A stretch of DNA of 64,000 nucleotides, taken from CAZZNY01 sp964655935 (GTDB taxonomy: Bacteria > Patescibacteriota > Gracilibacteria > BD1-5 > UBA2023). Where the stretch lies: the NCBI GenBank assembly GCA_964655935.1, contig CAZZNY010000002.1, forward strand, positions 1 through 64,000, written 5' to 3'. Under the pieces are notes generated by a model. The model ran no database searches and had not been told where the DNA came from. It saw only the letters and a program-made list of their open reading frames with translations. The position numbers and the translations under genes are program-made. Position 1 is the stretch's first letter. Every line of letters begins with the position of its first letter. Shown here piece after piece: positions 8,138 through 17,795 of the stretch.

Positions 8138-9928
8138 ATGACAGAAAAGCTTTCTCACAGTCCCGTATCCAAGAATACCACTAGGACAGCAGAAAATAAA
8201 AAACAAGAGGAGAAATTCACTGGTTTTACATTACCGGAAAGCGAAAGGGGCAACACAGAAAATAACGTGCGTATTTGTCGAGAGCTTGCACAAAAACTCC
8301 GCCAATCACAAACTACACTCAAAACTCTCACGGATCTCAGCACGCTTTACTTGATTCCAAATGGCGTACGCATACCAGGCCTTATGGTTCCCACTAAAAC
8401 CCTAGAGCTCAATCCAAACTCGCCAACCCTCCCTCTGCGATTCGGCAATAACGACAAATGAGCAAGTCATCAACTACATAGCTTTAGTTGTACTATTAAC
8501 AATAAAACATACCACTTTTGTAGCGTACCACTGAAAGATTCACATCAAAATACGTGAGATACAAAAGATGCACCTATTGATCCAAAATTTTTTCTCGGAC
8601 TTGATGGTCTCACGACGCCCGATATAAACACTCTCGAAATAGATGCAAAACGCACAATCATAGATTATCCTCAGGAAGCTATGGTTGAGGCAAAATCAAT
8701 CACAAGCAAAGCAATTCAGCAAACAGAAGCAGCTAGATTAACAGAAGCCAAAAAGCTCCAGGAACAGCCCCATTCCTTTGAAAACTATGTCAACGAAATT
8801 GTAAAGGACGGAAGTGTAAATATGCAGGAGGCGCGCGAACTGAGAACTTTTATGGGAAATATGAAAATTCCGAATACTAATACAAAAACTTTTCTTCTCA
8901 CACCAGATCAACTAAAAATCTTGAAAGCAAGTATTACAGAGCCAAGTCTCAAGGCAAGTATCCCAGCATGAGTTGCGACGCGCATTTCATTTAAACAATT
9001 AGCTCAAATTCTAGACGCCATTCTCAACGTTGACTCCAAAGCCGATAACAACATTGTACTTTCTCGTGAGCAAGATTGACGTGCCTCATTTGAGCGAGTT
9101 TCAAAAATGCTTACCGAAAACCCAACAAGCAATGAGCTTGTTGATATTGGTGACTTGTTTTTGTTTCCAGGTGGAGAAAAAATCAGCGGGCTAAAAGTGC
9201 CTCTCAATTGTCTTCAAAATTCAAAATTTCTTTACAATATGGGTATTACTGTTGAATCAGGAGAGAGATTTATGAATATTCGCTTCAATGATAGCCAAAA
9301 GGCAGAAGTTGTAGGAATGAAAGTGCTCATATGTCACATTGGTGGAAAGCGCTATGAATTTACTAATTTAAATTTTGACATTAGAAGCGATCGAGACATT
9401 ACAAATCAAAAGTATATAGACAAAAAATATGACACCGCAGAATTGCAACATTTAGCAAAAATGGAGAGGGCCGAATCATATTATCGCTCGAAAGACACAA
9501 ACCATGCGTACGAAGAATTCGTAGCGGTTTTTTCCGATAGGCCGCAGGAAAAAGTATTTCAGGAGGTTCAAAGACGGTATGAGAATGACAAAGATTATCA
9601 TTTAAAATTACAGGTATTTTCCGATTGCTGTTTAGAAAAGGCAAAAAATGAAGTCAGTCCAACAAACCGCATGAAATTTCTGCAACTTGCCAAATCTATA
9701 TTATCGTATAGCTCCTTACCAAAAGATGAAAATACGAACGATTTACAACGCAGATTAAGTGTCAACATGAATCAGTGTACTCTTGAACAGTGAAGCATTG
9801 GAAATACTGTTGCAACCTTGGAGTCAAAAAATGGAAACCTCAACGAGGATACTTGATGGAAAATCGTTAAGAATCCAATGGGTTCATGAAAGGCGCTCGA
9901 AAAATGAGGTCGATATATTATGTTTTAA
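8138..9928 (+). CDS. Large orphan protein, 596 residues
   Basis: A single open frame once UGA is read as Gly (eight or more UGA codons, several near the C-terminus). No signal peptide or TM segment is seen, so it is probably cytoplasmic. The N-terminus is charged and polar. A middle helix rich in Ala, Gln and Glu (about 180-205) may form a coiled-coil, and the region around SFENYVNEIVKDGSVNMQEA could be an EF-hand-like or helical module. Two segments share the pattern x-x-G-x-KIPGL-x-VP (residues 72-85 and about 345-360: NGVRIPGLMVP and GEKISGLKVP), hinting at an internal duplication. Family unknown. It stands alone between a divergent Nudix gene and convergent dnaK and is closed by a strong terminator. 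Confidence 0.7.
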
Positions 9929-10003
9929 TTATCACTTCGGAGCAAACACTATATTTTGGCAACAAATACAAATGTTTCAAAAAAATGTATAGCAAAAAAC
10001 AAG

Positions 10004-10030
10004 AACCCAGACTCTTTGAATCTGGGTTTT
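10004..10030 (+). terminator. Terminator of the 596-residue orphan gene
   Basis: Hairpin AACCCAGA/TCTGGGTT followed by TTATTTCG, 76 bases after the TAA at 9928. Confidence 0.8.
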
Positions 10031-10065
10031 ATTTCGACAAAATATCATCGTGTTCTGTTGATTAT

Positions 10066-10106
10066 GTGGATCCCGGATATTTTCTCCGAAAATTCCGGGA
10101 TGACGT
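10066..10106. repeat. Intergenic palindromic repeat (family A)
   Basis: GGATCCCGGATATTTTC... closing with TTCCGGGATGAC, an imperfect inverted repeat between convergent genes. Related copies lie at 12127, 14344 and 17116. Confidence 0.7.
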
Positions 10107-10130
10107 AACTTTATAAACTTTCGACTATTT

Positions 10131-12032
10131 TTACTTATTCTCTTCTACATCTGCATCCACACTTCCATCCTCATTCTTTTTCTCTTCGTTATTATCAGTG
10201 ACTTTCACGCCTTCGTCTGGAGCAGCTTGTGCTTTTGAGTAGATTTCTTGTCCGATCTTCATCATGACTTCGTTTAATGGATTCATCGCGTTTGTGATCT
10301 CGTCTTTCGTAGCGTTCGCATTTTCGAGGATCTTCTTCAGAGCTTCAGCTTTCTCTTTTGCTTCTTCTCAGAGCTTCGCGTCAAATTTGCCTTCGTTATC
10401 TTTCATGGTTTTCTCAGCTTGGTAGACCGCGCTGTCTGCGTGATTACGAGCTTCGATCGCATCTTTTCGTGATTTGTCCGCTTCTCGGTTCGCTTCTGCT
10501 TCTTTGATGAGTCGATCTACTTCTTTATCGTCCATTCCGGTAGAACCTTGAATCATAATCTTCTGTTCTTTTCCAGTTCCCTTGTCCTTCGCAGTAACAT
10601 GGAGAACTCCGGAAGCATCGATATCGAAAGTAACTTCGACCTGAGGTACTCCTCGTGGCGCTGGTACGATACCAGAGAGTACGAATCGTCCGAGAGATTT
10701 GTTATCAGTCGCCATTTCTCGCTCTCCTTGAAGAACGTGAATCTCGACCGCATCTTGATTATCAGCGGCGGTAGAGTAGACTTGCGATTTACTTGATGGG
10801 ATTGTAGTATTTCGCTCGATCATTCGAGTCATTACTCCACCGAGTGTCTCGATACCGAGAGAAAGTGGTGTAACATCGAGAAGGAGAATATCTTTTACAT
10901 CTCCAGTGATAATACCAGCCTGGATCGCTGCTCCAAGAGCAACTGCCTCATCTGGATTCACACTGGAATTTGCTTTCTTTCCGAAGAATTCTTCGAGCTT
11001 CGTAACGACGAGTGGAATACGAGTCGAACCTCCGACGAGAATAACTTCATCGATTTGATTTGCTGCGAGTCCTGCGTCTTTAAGAACTTTTCGGCATGGT
11101 TCCATAGTTCGTTCTACGAGATCGTAGATAAGTTCTTCGAATTTCGCTCGAGTAAGCTTCATGAAAAGGTTTTTTGGACCAGAAGAATCTACTGTGATAT
11201 ATGGAAGATTGATCTCAGTTTCAGAAACTGAAGAAAGTTCTTTTTTCGCTTTTTCTGCTTCGTCTTTTACTCGTTGAACTGCCATCTGATCTTTTCGAAG
11301 ATCCACTCCTTGATCCTTCATGAATTCATCGACGATCCATTCAAAAATCCGCTGATCGATGTCATCACCTCAGAGGTGTGTATCACCGTTTGTCGCGAGA
11401 ACTTCGAATGTTCCTTCTGAACCAATCTCGAGAATCGAGATATCAAAAGTACCTCCTCAGAAGTCGTAGACGGCTACTTTCTCATCTTTTTTCTTGTCGA
11501 TTCCGTATGAGAGAGCTGCTGCTGTCGGTTCATTTACGATTCGTTTTACTTCGAGACCCGCGATCTTACCAGCATTGATAGTCGCTTGTCGTTCAGAGTC
11601 ATTAAAATATGCAGGAACGGTAATAACAGCCTGAGTGACTTTCTCACCGAGAAATCGCTCAGCATCTTCTTTAAGTTTTGCAAGAACGTGTGCAGAAATC
11701 TCTTCTGGTCGGATATTTTTACCATTGAATTCGATAAGACATCCACCATCTGGACCAGCAACAACCTTAAAAGGAATATTCTTGAGCTCGCTTCCGACCT
11801 CATCGAATCGTCGTCCGATAAAACGTTTTGCTGAGTAAATGGTCTGAGCGGAATTCACCACTGCTTGTCGTTTTGCAGTTGTACCGACGAGGATCGTACC
11901 TCATTTATTTGCGACAATAGATGGAGTCGTACGACCACCTTCTGCATTTGGAATTACTTTTGCGACACCTCATTCCATAAAGGCAACACACGAATTCGTG
12001 GTTCCGAGGTCGATTACGATAACTTTAGACAT
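10131..12032 (-). CDS. dnaK: Chaperone DnaK (Hsp70)
   Basis: A 633-residue Hsp70, normal length. The N-terminus has VIVIDLGTTNSCVAFMEG, the ATPase domain has VPAYFNDSERQATINAGKIAG and ILVGGSTRIPLV, and the substrate domain has DVTPLSLGIETLGG. An acidic C-terminal tail ends in EENK. UGA encodes Gly at four or more sites, for example in the strand before GTILVG, near the catalytic GGGTFDIS-like region and in the lid. All other residues align with the family, so the breaks are codon reassignment rather than frameshifts. DnaK folds nascent and stressed proteins with DnaJ and GrpE, neither of which is adjacent. No CIRCE-like element was noticed upstream. Confidence 0.97.
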
Positions 12033-12079
12033 AAAAAAGAAATGTTAAATTATAAATTTTAAATTAGAAATGAAAATGT

Positions 12080-12110
12080 ATGTCATCCTGAACTTGTTTC
12101 AGGATCCCCT
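12080..12110. repeat. Intergenic palindromic repeat (family B)
   Basis: GTCATCCTGAAC-TTGTTTCAGGATC hairpin, nearly identical to the copy at 30835. It lies upstream of dnaK and to the left of cassette gene C. Confidence 0.75.
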
Positions 12111-12126
12111 GAGGAATATCGCGTAC

Positions 12127-12162
12127 GTCATCCCGGAATTCCGGAGGAATATCCGGGATCCA
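12127..12162. repeat. Intergenic palindromic repeat (family A)
   Basis: GTCATCCCGGAATTCC...ATATCCGGGATCC, the inverted orientation of the copy at 10066. Confidence 0.75.
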
Positions 12163-12215
12163 TATTACTTTGTCCTCCTTATTAGTTTAGTGTCGTTACG
12201 GACAAAATGATTTAT

Positions 12216-12242
12216 TTGACAATTTGTGTTTTATTTTATACT
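12216..12242 (+). promoter_or_regulatory. Promoter of cassette gene C
   Basis: TTGACA (12216-12221), 15-base spacer, TATACT (12237-12242), followed 18 bases later by TAGGAG and the ATG at 12275. Confidence 0.75.
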
Positions 12243-12274
12243 TATTTTTGCAGATACATCTGTAGGAGAAAAAC

Positions 12275-12541
12275 ATGCAACACATAACATGGGAAGATTA
12301 CTGTGTTTTGCAACCGCTACCTGGTGATATTAATGCACATATCGCCAATGCACATCGAGCTAAAGAATTTCGTTACTGGCTCGAGCAAAACGCATTTAAT
12401 CTAGTGGGAATGAATATCGTCGTTCATTGCAAAGATGGACCGATTGAGCTTATTCTTGGCCCCTTCGATGGATTCCCAGAGGTTTACCGCTGGGTATGCT
12501 CAGAAGAAGACCAATCCCACGCTCTTGCAAGAGCCTCCTAA
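12275..12541 (+). CDS. Cassette gene C: 88-residue hypothetical protein with foreign signals
   Basis: Starts MQHITWEDYCVLQPLPGDI and ends in TAA. It is rich in Trp, His and acidic residues (ANAHRAKEFRYWLEQNAF, FDGFPEVYRWVCSEEDQ). No family recognised. It has a TAGGAG Shine-Dalgarno and a consensus-like promoter, and a GC-rich terminator at 12592. It contains no in-frame UGA and uses Cys and Trp more than the host genes do. Intergenic palindromic repeats lie on both sides (12080-12162 and 12646-12678). It matches cassette genes A, B and D in architecture but not in sequence. Confidence 0.75.
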   Translation: MQHITWEDYCVLQPLPGDINAHIANAHRAKEFRYWLEQNAFNLVGMNIVVHCKDGPIELILGPFDGFPEVYRWVCSEEDQSHALARAS

Positions 12542-12591
12542 AAATTCACTGAGTAGTCGCAGTGCGAGTCACTGCTTCACTCCCCATCCGA

Positions 12592-12620
12592 AGACGCCAC
12601 CTGGAGGTCGGCGTCTTTTT
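12592..12620 (+). terminator. Terminator of cassette gene C
   Basis: Hairpin AGACGCC/GGCGTCT with loop ACCTGGAGGTC followed by TTTTTG, 50 bases after the stop. Confidence 0.85.
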
Positions 12621-12645
12621 GTTTGTCAAAAATTGTAAATGAACG

Positions 12646-12678
12646 GATTTCTGGATTCCCGCCTGCGCGGGAATGACA
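12646..12678. repeat. Intergenic palindromic repeat (family C)
   Basis: GGATTCCCGCCTGCGCGGGAATGAC, a hairpin ending in the same ATGAC tail as the family A copies. Confidence 0.65.
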
Positions 12679-12715
12679 CATACTTTAAACTTTAAACTTG
12701 TAACTTTAAACCCTT

Positions 12716-12994
12716 CTAATGTTGTCCTGTAATCGTTCCATCCTTGAAGAGATTATCCTTCAATTCATGATCGTATTGCGGGTCGTTTCTTCGGAGCCAT
12801 TCGAGAAGCATACTGGCGTGTTCTTTTTCTTCCTTTGCATTGTGAAGAAGGATATCTTTCAATGTCGGATCAGAAGTCGCATCGGCTCGCTGATTATAAA
12901 GATCAACCGCTTCAAGTTCCTCACGGATCGAGTCGATTGCTCGATGAATATCGAGTGTTTTTCCGGAAAGTTTTGCTTCGTTTTCGTATAGCAT
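12716..12994 (-). CDS. Encapsulated-ferritin-like protein (EncFtn), no shell gene nearby
   Basis: A 92-residue protein that matches the encapsulated ferritin family: KTLDIHRAIDSIREELEAVD, then YNQRADA, then HNAKEEKEHASMLLEWLRR. The EE-x-E and EE-x-EH motifs (about E25, E26, E28 and E55, E56, E58, H59) are the residues that build the ferroxidase site at the dimer interface of the annular decamer. EncFtn oxidises Fe(II) for storage inside an encapsulin shell. Here no encapsulin gene is adjacent, and the C-terminus (DGTITGQH) is short with no clear targeting peptide. The start chosen (MLYENEAK, 12994) matches the family; an upstream ATG at 13039 would add a hydrophobic, unlikely leader. Confidence 0.9.
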   Translation of the reverse strand: MLYENEAKLSGKTLDIHRAIDSIREELEAVDLYNQRADATSDPTLKDILLHNAKEEKEHASMLLEWLRRNDPQYDHELKDNLFKDGTITGQH

Positions 12995-13154
12995 AATCAA
13001 GAAAATTAGAAAATAGTGACTGAGAAAAATGTTTATCACCTATTCCTCCCATCTGCCAAATATTGTATTCAAAAAATTTTTTACGTCAAATAAAAATTAG
13101 CACATTTTTTGTTTTAGTGCTAAATATGAAATTAATTGGCTTTAAATAAACAAA

Positions 13155-13180
13155 AAATCACCCCAATATTGAGGTGATTT
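13155..13180 (-). terminator. Terminator of the lipoprotein pair
   Basis: Hairpin AAATCACC/GGTGATTT 15 bases past the stop of the gene at 13195, followed by TTTGTTTATT on the minus strand. Confidence 0.8.
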
Positions 13181-13194
13181 AAAGAAACGGTCTA

Positions 13195-13689
13195 TTATTT
13201 CTTCTGAATAAATTTATCCGTACACACTTCTTTCATATATTTTTCCGTAACCTTATCGCAAAGTGATTGATCGCCTTTTACCTCTGCCACATCGACATAA
13301 CACGTATTTTTAAACATTTTTGAAGTCACTTTTTCACAGATAGTCGGATCCTTTTTAGTTTTTGCTATCTTAGAATAACATATATCTTTCATGGTTCCGT
13401 CTGACTTATCACAAGATGTGAGATCATCATTTTGTATTCCCTGACCAGCTTCACAAAGATCATTACAATCCTTATTGATATTCTCTTCTGTTTTATCTTT
13501 ATTATTGGTGTTTGATTTCCAAAGTGTTATACATCATTTCATACAATCCGCTTTCGTGTTTACTATATTCTCGGTTTTTTCCAAGGTTGCCGAAGAGTTT
13601 TCTGTCTGTGAATCGGTATTAAAAGCACTTCCACACGAGACGAGAAGTAATGAAAGAGAGAATAAACCGATCCCAATTATTTTTTTCAT
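13195..13689 (-). CDS. Cys-rich lipoprotein
   Basis: A 164-residue protein with a lipoprotein signal peptide (LLLVSCG, lipidated Cys19). The mature part has three or four repeats of a C-Y/T-x(n)-C unit (CYSKIAKTKKDPTICEKVT, CYVDVAEVKGDQSLCDKVT, CTDKFIQKK), each about 26 residues with one Cys pair, likely disulphide-linked helices. One UGA Gly (CMKGCITL). It starts 24 bases after the stop of the upstream lipoprotein gene, so the two are probably co-transcribed. Exact function unknown; similar Cys-repeat lipoproteins are seen in CPR genomes. Confidence 0.75.
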
Positions 13690-13713
13690 ATATAAACACG
13701 TGACGAGATAAAA

Positions 13714-14274
13714 TTATTTTTTCGGCAACACTGGTATCGCAAACTCCTGAAAATTTATTTCTGATGGTAATTCAAAAATACTAGAATCAACTCCAGAATT
13801 ACAATCAAGATCAAATTCTTTATTGATCTCATCTTTTGACTCTTTTGTGTCTACACTTTCTTTTTCGTCAAGATCCGCTTTCATCTTAAATCCAGAGTTT
13901 CCCATCATACTATTCCAAGAATAAGTGAATCCATCTTTCATGATCATATTCATCTCCACTGTTTTTCCTGCGATCTCTCATTTTCCTATATATCGCATCT
14001 GTTTGCCATCGACATACATAGTTCCATCGATTTTCTGTCAGTCTTCATTCGTCGAGAAAGTACACGTAACTGGTTGTCATTTTTTGAGCATATCCAGCAT
14101 AGAGCCCTTCACTTTTTCAGCCTTTGCGACTGGTGCGACTTCCGCCTTCGGAGTCTCGGACACTACTTCTTTAGAGGCAGGAGAAGTTTCTGAAACTGGT
14201 TTTTCTTCTGATGTCGAACAAGCGACTAGAAGGAGACTTGCTCATACGAGAGCAAGAGAAGCGAATTTATTCAT
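13714..14274 (-). CDS. Lipoprotein, hypothetical
   Basis: A 186-residue protein with signal peptide and lipobox LLLVACS (Cys19). A Pro/Glu/Lys-rich linker precedes a beta-rich domain (QPVTCTFSTNEDGQKIDGTMYV, KQMRYIGKGEIAGKTVEMN). One Cys there and one in DLDCNSG may pair. UGA encodes four Gly, including one in the signal peptide. The domain is reminiscent of small extracellular beta-barrel lipoproteins, but I cannot name the family. It is first in a two-gene unit with the Cys-rich lipoprotein. Confidence 0.75.
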
Positions 14275-14343
14275 AAAAAACAAAATTATGAAAATAAGGA
14301 ACTTTTTTAGGGTAAAAAATTATTGATAAGTGAGTTGTTTATG

Positions 14344-14381
14344 GTGGATCCCGGATATCCTAGCGGATTCCGGGATGATGT
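14344..14381. repeat. Intergenic palindromic repeat (family A)
   Basis: GGATCCCGGATATCC...GATTCCGGGATGATG between two minus-strand genes; same family as 10066 and 12127. Confidence 0.7.
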
Positions 14382-14401
14382 ATTATCCCACTTTTAACAA
14401 T

Positions 14402-14881
14402 TTAACATTTTAACTTTGAACTATCTGTATAGCTTCCTTTTAACTGAAAAATAAAATAGAGTCCAATAGCCACTCAAACGAGACTGAAGAACTGAAGTCC
14501 CACGATATCGCTCACAGCCAAAGCGATCTGGCTATAGAATAACCAGAGCCAACCGTCTCGACTTCGAGCAAAAAGTCCTGGAATCGATCTTGTCGTACAA
14601 AAAATCGCTCCAACCAACACTATCATCTGAAGCCAACCAAACAATCCTGCTGTCATCGTCATTCCATAGGCAAACCAAGTTCAAAACGTTCCCATGAAAG
14701 CGATGTACGCCGTCAAAAAGGTGAGAATTCCTAAAATACTGAAAACAACTGAGATAATCGAAAAATATGGTGCAACTTTGACAAGAATTTCACGAACATT
14801 CTGTGGCAGTTGCGGAACTTTGAGTGTAAATTCATCACATTTTTTCTCGATCGTGACCAAGAGTTCCATAAGTTCTTTCAT
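14402..14881 (-). CDS. Membrane protein, four predicted TM segments
   Basis: A 159-residue protein. The N-terminal 40 residues are amphipathic and charged (MKELMELLVTIEKKCDEFTL). Hydrophobic helices follow at about 40-70, 75-97, 110-130 and 133-150. The loop TRSIPGLFARSRDGWLWLFYSQ is a likely conserved cytoplasmic loop. Two UGA Gly codons lie inside TM regions. No transporter motif is seen and I do not recognise the family. It stands alone on the minus strand. Confidence 0.7.
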
Positions 14882-14969
14882 AGAAGAAAAAATTAGGAAA
14901 TAACAACTTGTATTGTAGATGTTTTCAGAGAAAAGCAAGCTTTTCCAACGAACTAAAAAAGAGAACAAT

Positions 14970-15001
14970 AATCGCCGATCTGCAAAACGGCGATTATTGC
15001 C
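14970..15001 (-). terminator. Terminator of gene 15104-15619
   Basis: Hairpin AATAATCGCCG/CGGCGATTATT with a 10-base loop, about 100 bases after the stop on the minus strand. Confidence 0.75.
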
Positions 15002-15103
15002 TCTTATTTCCCAGTCACACTTGTTGCAAAGCGTATTGGGTTAGCATATATGGATTGATTTATATCTCGCGAGTGACGAGTTTAATTCTTAATTCTTAAT
15101 TCT

Positions 15104-15619
15104 TTAAAACGTTTCCCCTACATTCTTCAGAAGCACTCGTTTGTCTTCGGGAAACTTGATGTTTTCGAGGTAACAAATCACTTTTTCAAACATACAGAAC
15201 GCGTCATCCTTTTTCCAGAAAAATCCATTTCCTTCAAACTTCATCGGATTAAAATCTTTGAGCATTCCAGAAAACACATTTTTCTCTGGCATAATAGGAA
15301 CCATTCCGTTTTTCATACACTTCCCTACATCGATTCCATCGTGTTCATTATCATAGATGAAAAAATCAAAAGCTGGAAATTCATTCGCTGAGATTTTTGT
15401 CTGAAAGGTAATATTTTCGAGAACCACATCTTCTTGAGTATTCAAGACTACCGCGGCAAGTCCGATCGCAGAGAGTCCACGAACGATAAAATCCCGTTTT
15501 GCGTCATCTTTGATGGCGACAAGGCCGACTTGATTCACTGTTTTTGCGATATTGAGAAGTCATTTAAGATTCTGTTTCGCGACTCGTTTGATCTCAGAAA
15601 GATTTCCTTTTGATTCCAT
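15104..15619 (-). CDS. Hypothetical cytoplasmic protein, 171 residues
   Basis: An alpha/beta protein. The start is MESKGNLSEIKRVAKQNLKG. A segment KRDFIVRGLSAIGLAAVVLN then FDFFIYDNEHDGIDVGKCMKNGMVPIMP resembles the beta-alpha-beta layout of receiver-like or GT-B Rossmann folds. The phosphoacceptor or nucleotide-binding signature cannot be confirmed. One UGA Gly (LKGLLN). A strong hairpin precedes it and another follows it, so it is probably transcribed alone. Function unknown. Confidence 0.65.
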
Positions 15620-15786
15620 AAATGTTTTTTAAGAAGTATGTATTTTTGTTATTGTCATTCTCGATGTATTTCAGCATCCACGAGTTTCTTTAAAGAAGTT
15701 CCCGGTGATCTGACTAAATAGTAGCACATTATTTTTTACTTTTCCAATTAATTCTCTTGACGCAATACGTATTCCTCTTGAAAAAT

Positions 15787-15820
15787 AAAACCTCCTCCGT
15801 TTTTTCCGGAAGAGGTTTTT
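15787..15820 (-). terminator. Terminator of gene 15846-16880
   Basis: Hairpin AAAACCTC(T/C)TCCG/CGGAAGAGGTTTT 26 bases after the stop, with T-rich sequence on the far side. Confidence 0.85.
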
Positions 15821-15845
15821 CTTATTTTTGTTTTGTATACGAGAA

Positions 15846-16880
15846 CTAACGAAGATTCATGTTGGAATTTCCGATAATAAAATCGCTCACAACTTGAGAA
15901 TACTTTTTTTGCATTCCATATCCGTAATCATTCTTCGTATCGTTACTTTCGAGTCGGAATCCTGTAGAAAGATATTGATCAGAAGTTCCTTTTGTATAGT
16001 AAGTAAACATTACGAGTCCACGTTCGATAGAATCGAGTTTTACTGTTGCAGTTCCGCCATTTGCTGGATAATACATATTATTCCCGCCTTTTTTGATAAA
16101 ACTCACGAGTTCAGCATCGGTCGATATGTCGGAAGTTCGTTTTTTGAGAGTAAATTTTGTCGTCGCGGTCATGCTCGTAACTATGCCTCGACCGTCAACA
16201 GAAAGAGAAACTCCTACTGGATCATCCCAAGTCGTTCGGAGAACTTTTCCACCGACAAGAATCGGATAGACAATTGTAATTGATTGATACTTTCCATCAT
16301 CCTTAATTTTTTCCTCTTGAATCTGTGGATCTTTGACTGGTTCAGCTTTTACGGATGAGGATGCTTCACTATACATGATTGGGAAATCTTTCATCTTACT
16401 CGTTACGATCGGATTACCGAGCTTAAACGTAAGCTCTGCGATCTTATTCGCAGCGAGAAATTCTGCCGCTTTTGCGAGTGCTTCTTTTTCCGTGATTTGA
16501 GCTTTTTTCCAATCTATCATAGAAGTATCTTCTTCACGCCAAGCAGAAAACGAACATCCTCGGAAATCTCCGCGATAGATGTAATCCCCTTCTTTATATT
16601 CGAGCGCAGTAAAATTCTTTCCATTATCGATACCGAAACGTTTAAAAAGTGTCGCATTATCGCAAGATACCTTATAGAGCGCTGGTTTTTCTGCTTTGAT
16701 AAGGTTCTTATCGAATTCGTATGTTACATTATTATTGTATACTGGTGGAATATATTCATCACTCGTATTAGAAGTGTTGATCGGCATGATGTTTGCATCA
16801 CCATTCGCAAAAGCGATGGTTTGAGCTGCCATCGTGAGCCCAATGAGTGTCCAAGCAAGGATTTGTGTATGTTTTTTCAT
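15846..16880 (-). CDS. Secreted protein of unknown function, 344 residues
   Basis: Begins with a clear signal peptide (MKKHTQILAWTLIGLTMAAQTIAFA). The mature protein has two Cys (KVSCDNATLF and DFRGCSFSAW) that could form a disulphide. The middle region (ITEKEALAKAAEFLAANKI then LVGGKVLRTTWDDPVGVSLSVDG) resembles the layout of PepSY-like or YcdB-like extracytoplasmic domains, with an Ala-rich helix followed by strands. It contains no UGA, so all glycines here use GGN, showing that UGA use is uneven. It is a single gene closed by a strong terminator. Confidence 0.75.
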   Translation of the reverse strand: MKKHTQILAWTLIGLTMAAQTIAFANGDANIMPINTSNTSDEYIPPVYNNNVTYEFDKNLIKAEKPALYKVSCDNATLFKRFGIDNGKNFTALEYKEGDYIYRGDFRGCSFSAWREEDTSMIDWKKAQITEKEALAKAAEFLAANKIAELTFKLGNPIVTSKMKDFPIMYSEASSSVKAEPVKDPQIQEEKIKDDGKYQSITIVYPILVGGKVLRTTWDDPVGVSLSVDGRGIVTSMTATTKFTLKKRTSDISTDAELVSFIKKGGNNMYYPANGGTATVKLDSIERGLVMFTYYTKGTSDQYLSTGFRLESNDTKNDYGYGMQKKYSQVVSDFIIGNSNMNLR

Positions 16881-17202
16881 AAAAAAGAAAAGTGAAAAAG
16901 TAGAATAAGAAGTCTGTAATGATCTTCTAAAAATACTAGACGAAGAAGAAAAGAAAAGGTGACAAAAAAATCTGTCATTCCAGAATTTTTCGAAAGAAAT
17001 ACTATTCGGAGCGTAAGAAGTAGGCAGAGAAAAATATCCGGAATCTTCGATTTAATTCTTAAACTCTCGAAGAATAAAAAATTATCATTTCTTCATTTTT
17101 TGCAGCTTAAGCGGAAGATCCCGGATATTTTCTGGAACAACACCTGTAATTTCGAAATCTTTTTGATATCCAGAAAATTCTGGGATGACAAATCATAATT
17201 TT
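16881..17202. other. Intergenic region with an imperfect inverted repeat
   Basis: About 320 AT-rich bases with no supported gene. The right half (17116-17190) carries GGAAGATCCCGGATATTTTCTGG and its approximate complement GATATCCAGAAAATTCTGGGATGAC, a longer relative of the family A intergenic repeat with a 30-base loop. Confidence 0.55.
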
Positions 17203-17784
17203 TTAATTTTCCTTCTTATGATATCCTTTCTTCTCATGAGGCATCAGCCAGTCATAAGATGTGCTCGCGAGAATCTGCTCATACATTTTCTTCCCAGATT
17301 CCGTTTTGAGTTTGAACTGAAAATTATGGAGGTATGCCTGCATGAGTTCATGTCCTTGTTCAAGATAAGCCTTACATTGAAATACTTGATCAAGTACATC
17401 TGCGTCCTTCGCTATTTTTCACTCAAGAGTCTCACATGATTCATATTCATCGATGAGTTCATGAATATCATTCTTCATTGGAAGTTCTGCAAGCTGATCT
17501 TCGATCACCTTTTTTTCGATTGTATGTTTTTCTTTCACATATTTTCATCCGAGCCAGTGAATATCACCGATCCGAATCTCTCCGATATCGTGCCAGATAA
17601 GCATAGAGGCAACTTTATTCGCGTCCGCTCACTCCATCTTCGCGAGAATAAAAGCGATCTGCGCCGCATGAAGCGAATGTTCTGCGACACTTTCTGGAGC
17701 GGAAATACCAGCATAATACCAACCAGAGCGCTTAATGTGTTTGAGATTGAGGCATTCGAAGAGGAAGTTGATGAGAGAATTCAT
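17203..17784 (-). CDS. HD-domain phosphohydrolase (HDDC2/YfbR-like 5'-nucleotidase)
   Basis: A 193-residue HD hydrolase. Metal ligands are visible as H36 in ESVAEHSLHAA, H65-D66 in IWHDIGEIRIGDIH and the final Asp in AKDADVLDQ. The N-terminal KRSGWYYAGI matches the HDDC2/YfbR group, which removes 5'-phosphate from (deoxy)nucleoside monophosphates. Three UGA codons are read as Gly (EGADANK, LGGKYV, LEGKIAKD). The start lies 11 bases after the stop of the upstream prepilin gene, suggesting co-transcription, though the functions look unrelated. Confidence 0.9.
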
Positions 17785-17795
17785 AGAAAATTATA

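Noticed and set aside
10131..12032. DnaK split into fragments as a pseudogene with frameshifts
   Set aside because: The fragments stay in one frame, are separated only by UGA, and the protein is complete when UGA is glycine.
17116..17190. CRISPR array or phage attachment site
   Set aside because: Only one pair of imperfect inverted arms with a 30-base loop, no spaced direct repeats, no cas genes or integrase; it fits the intergenic palindrome family.
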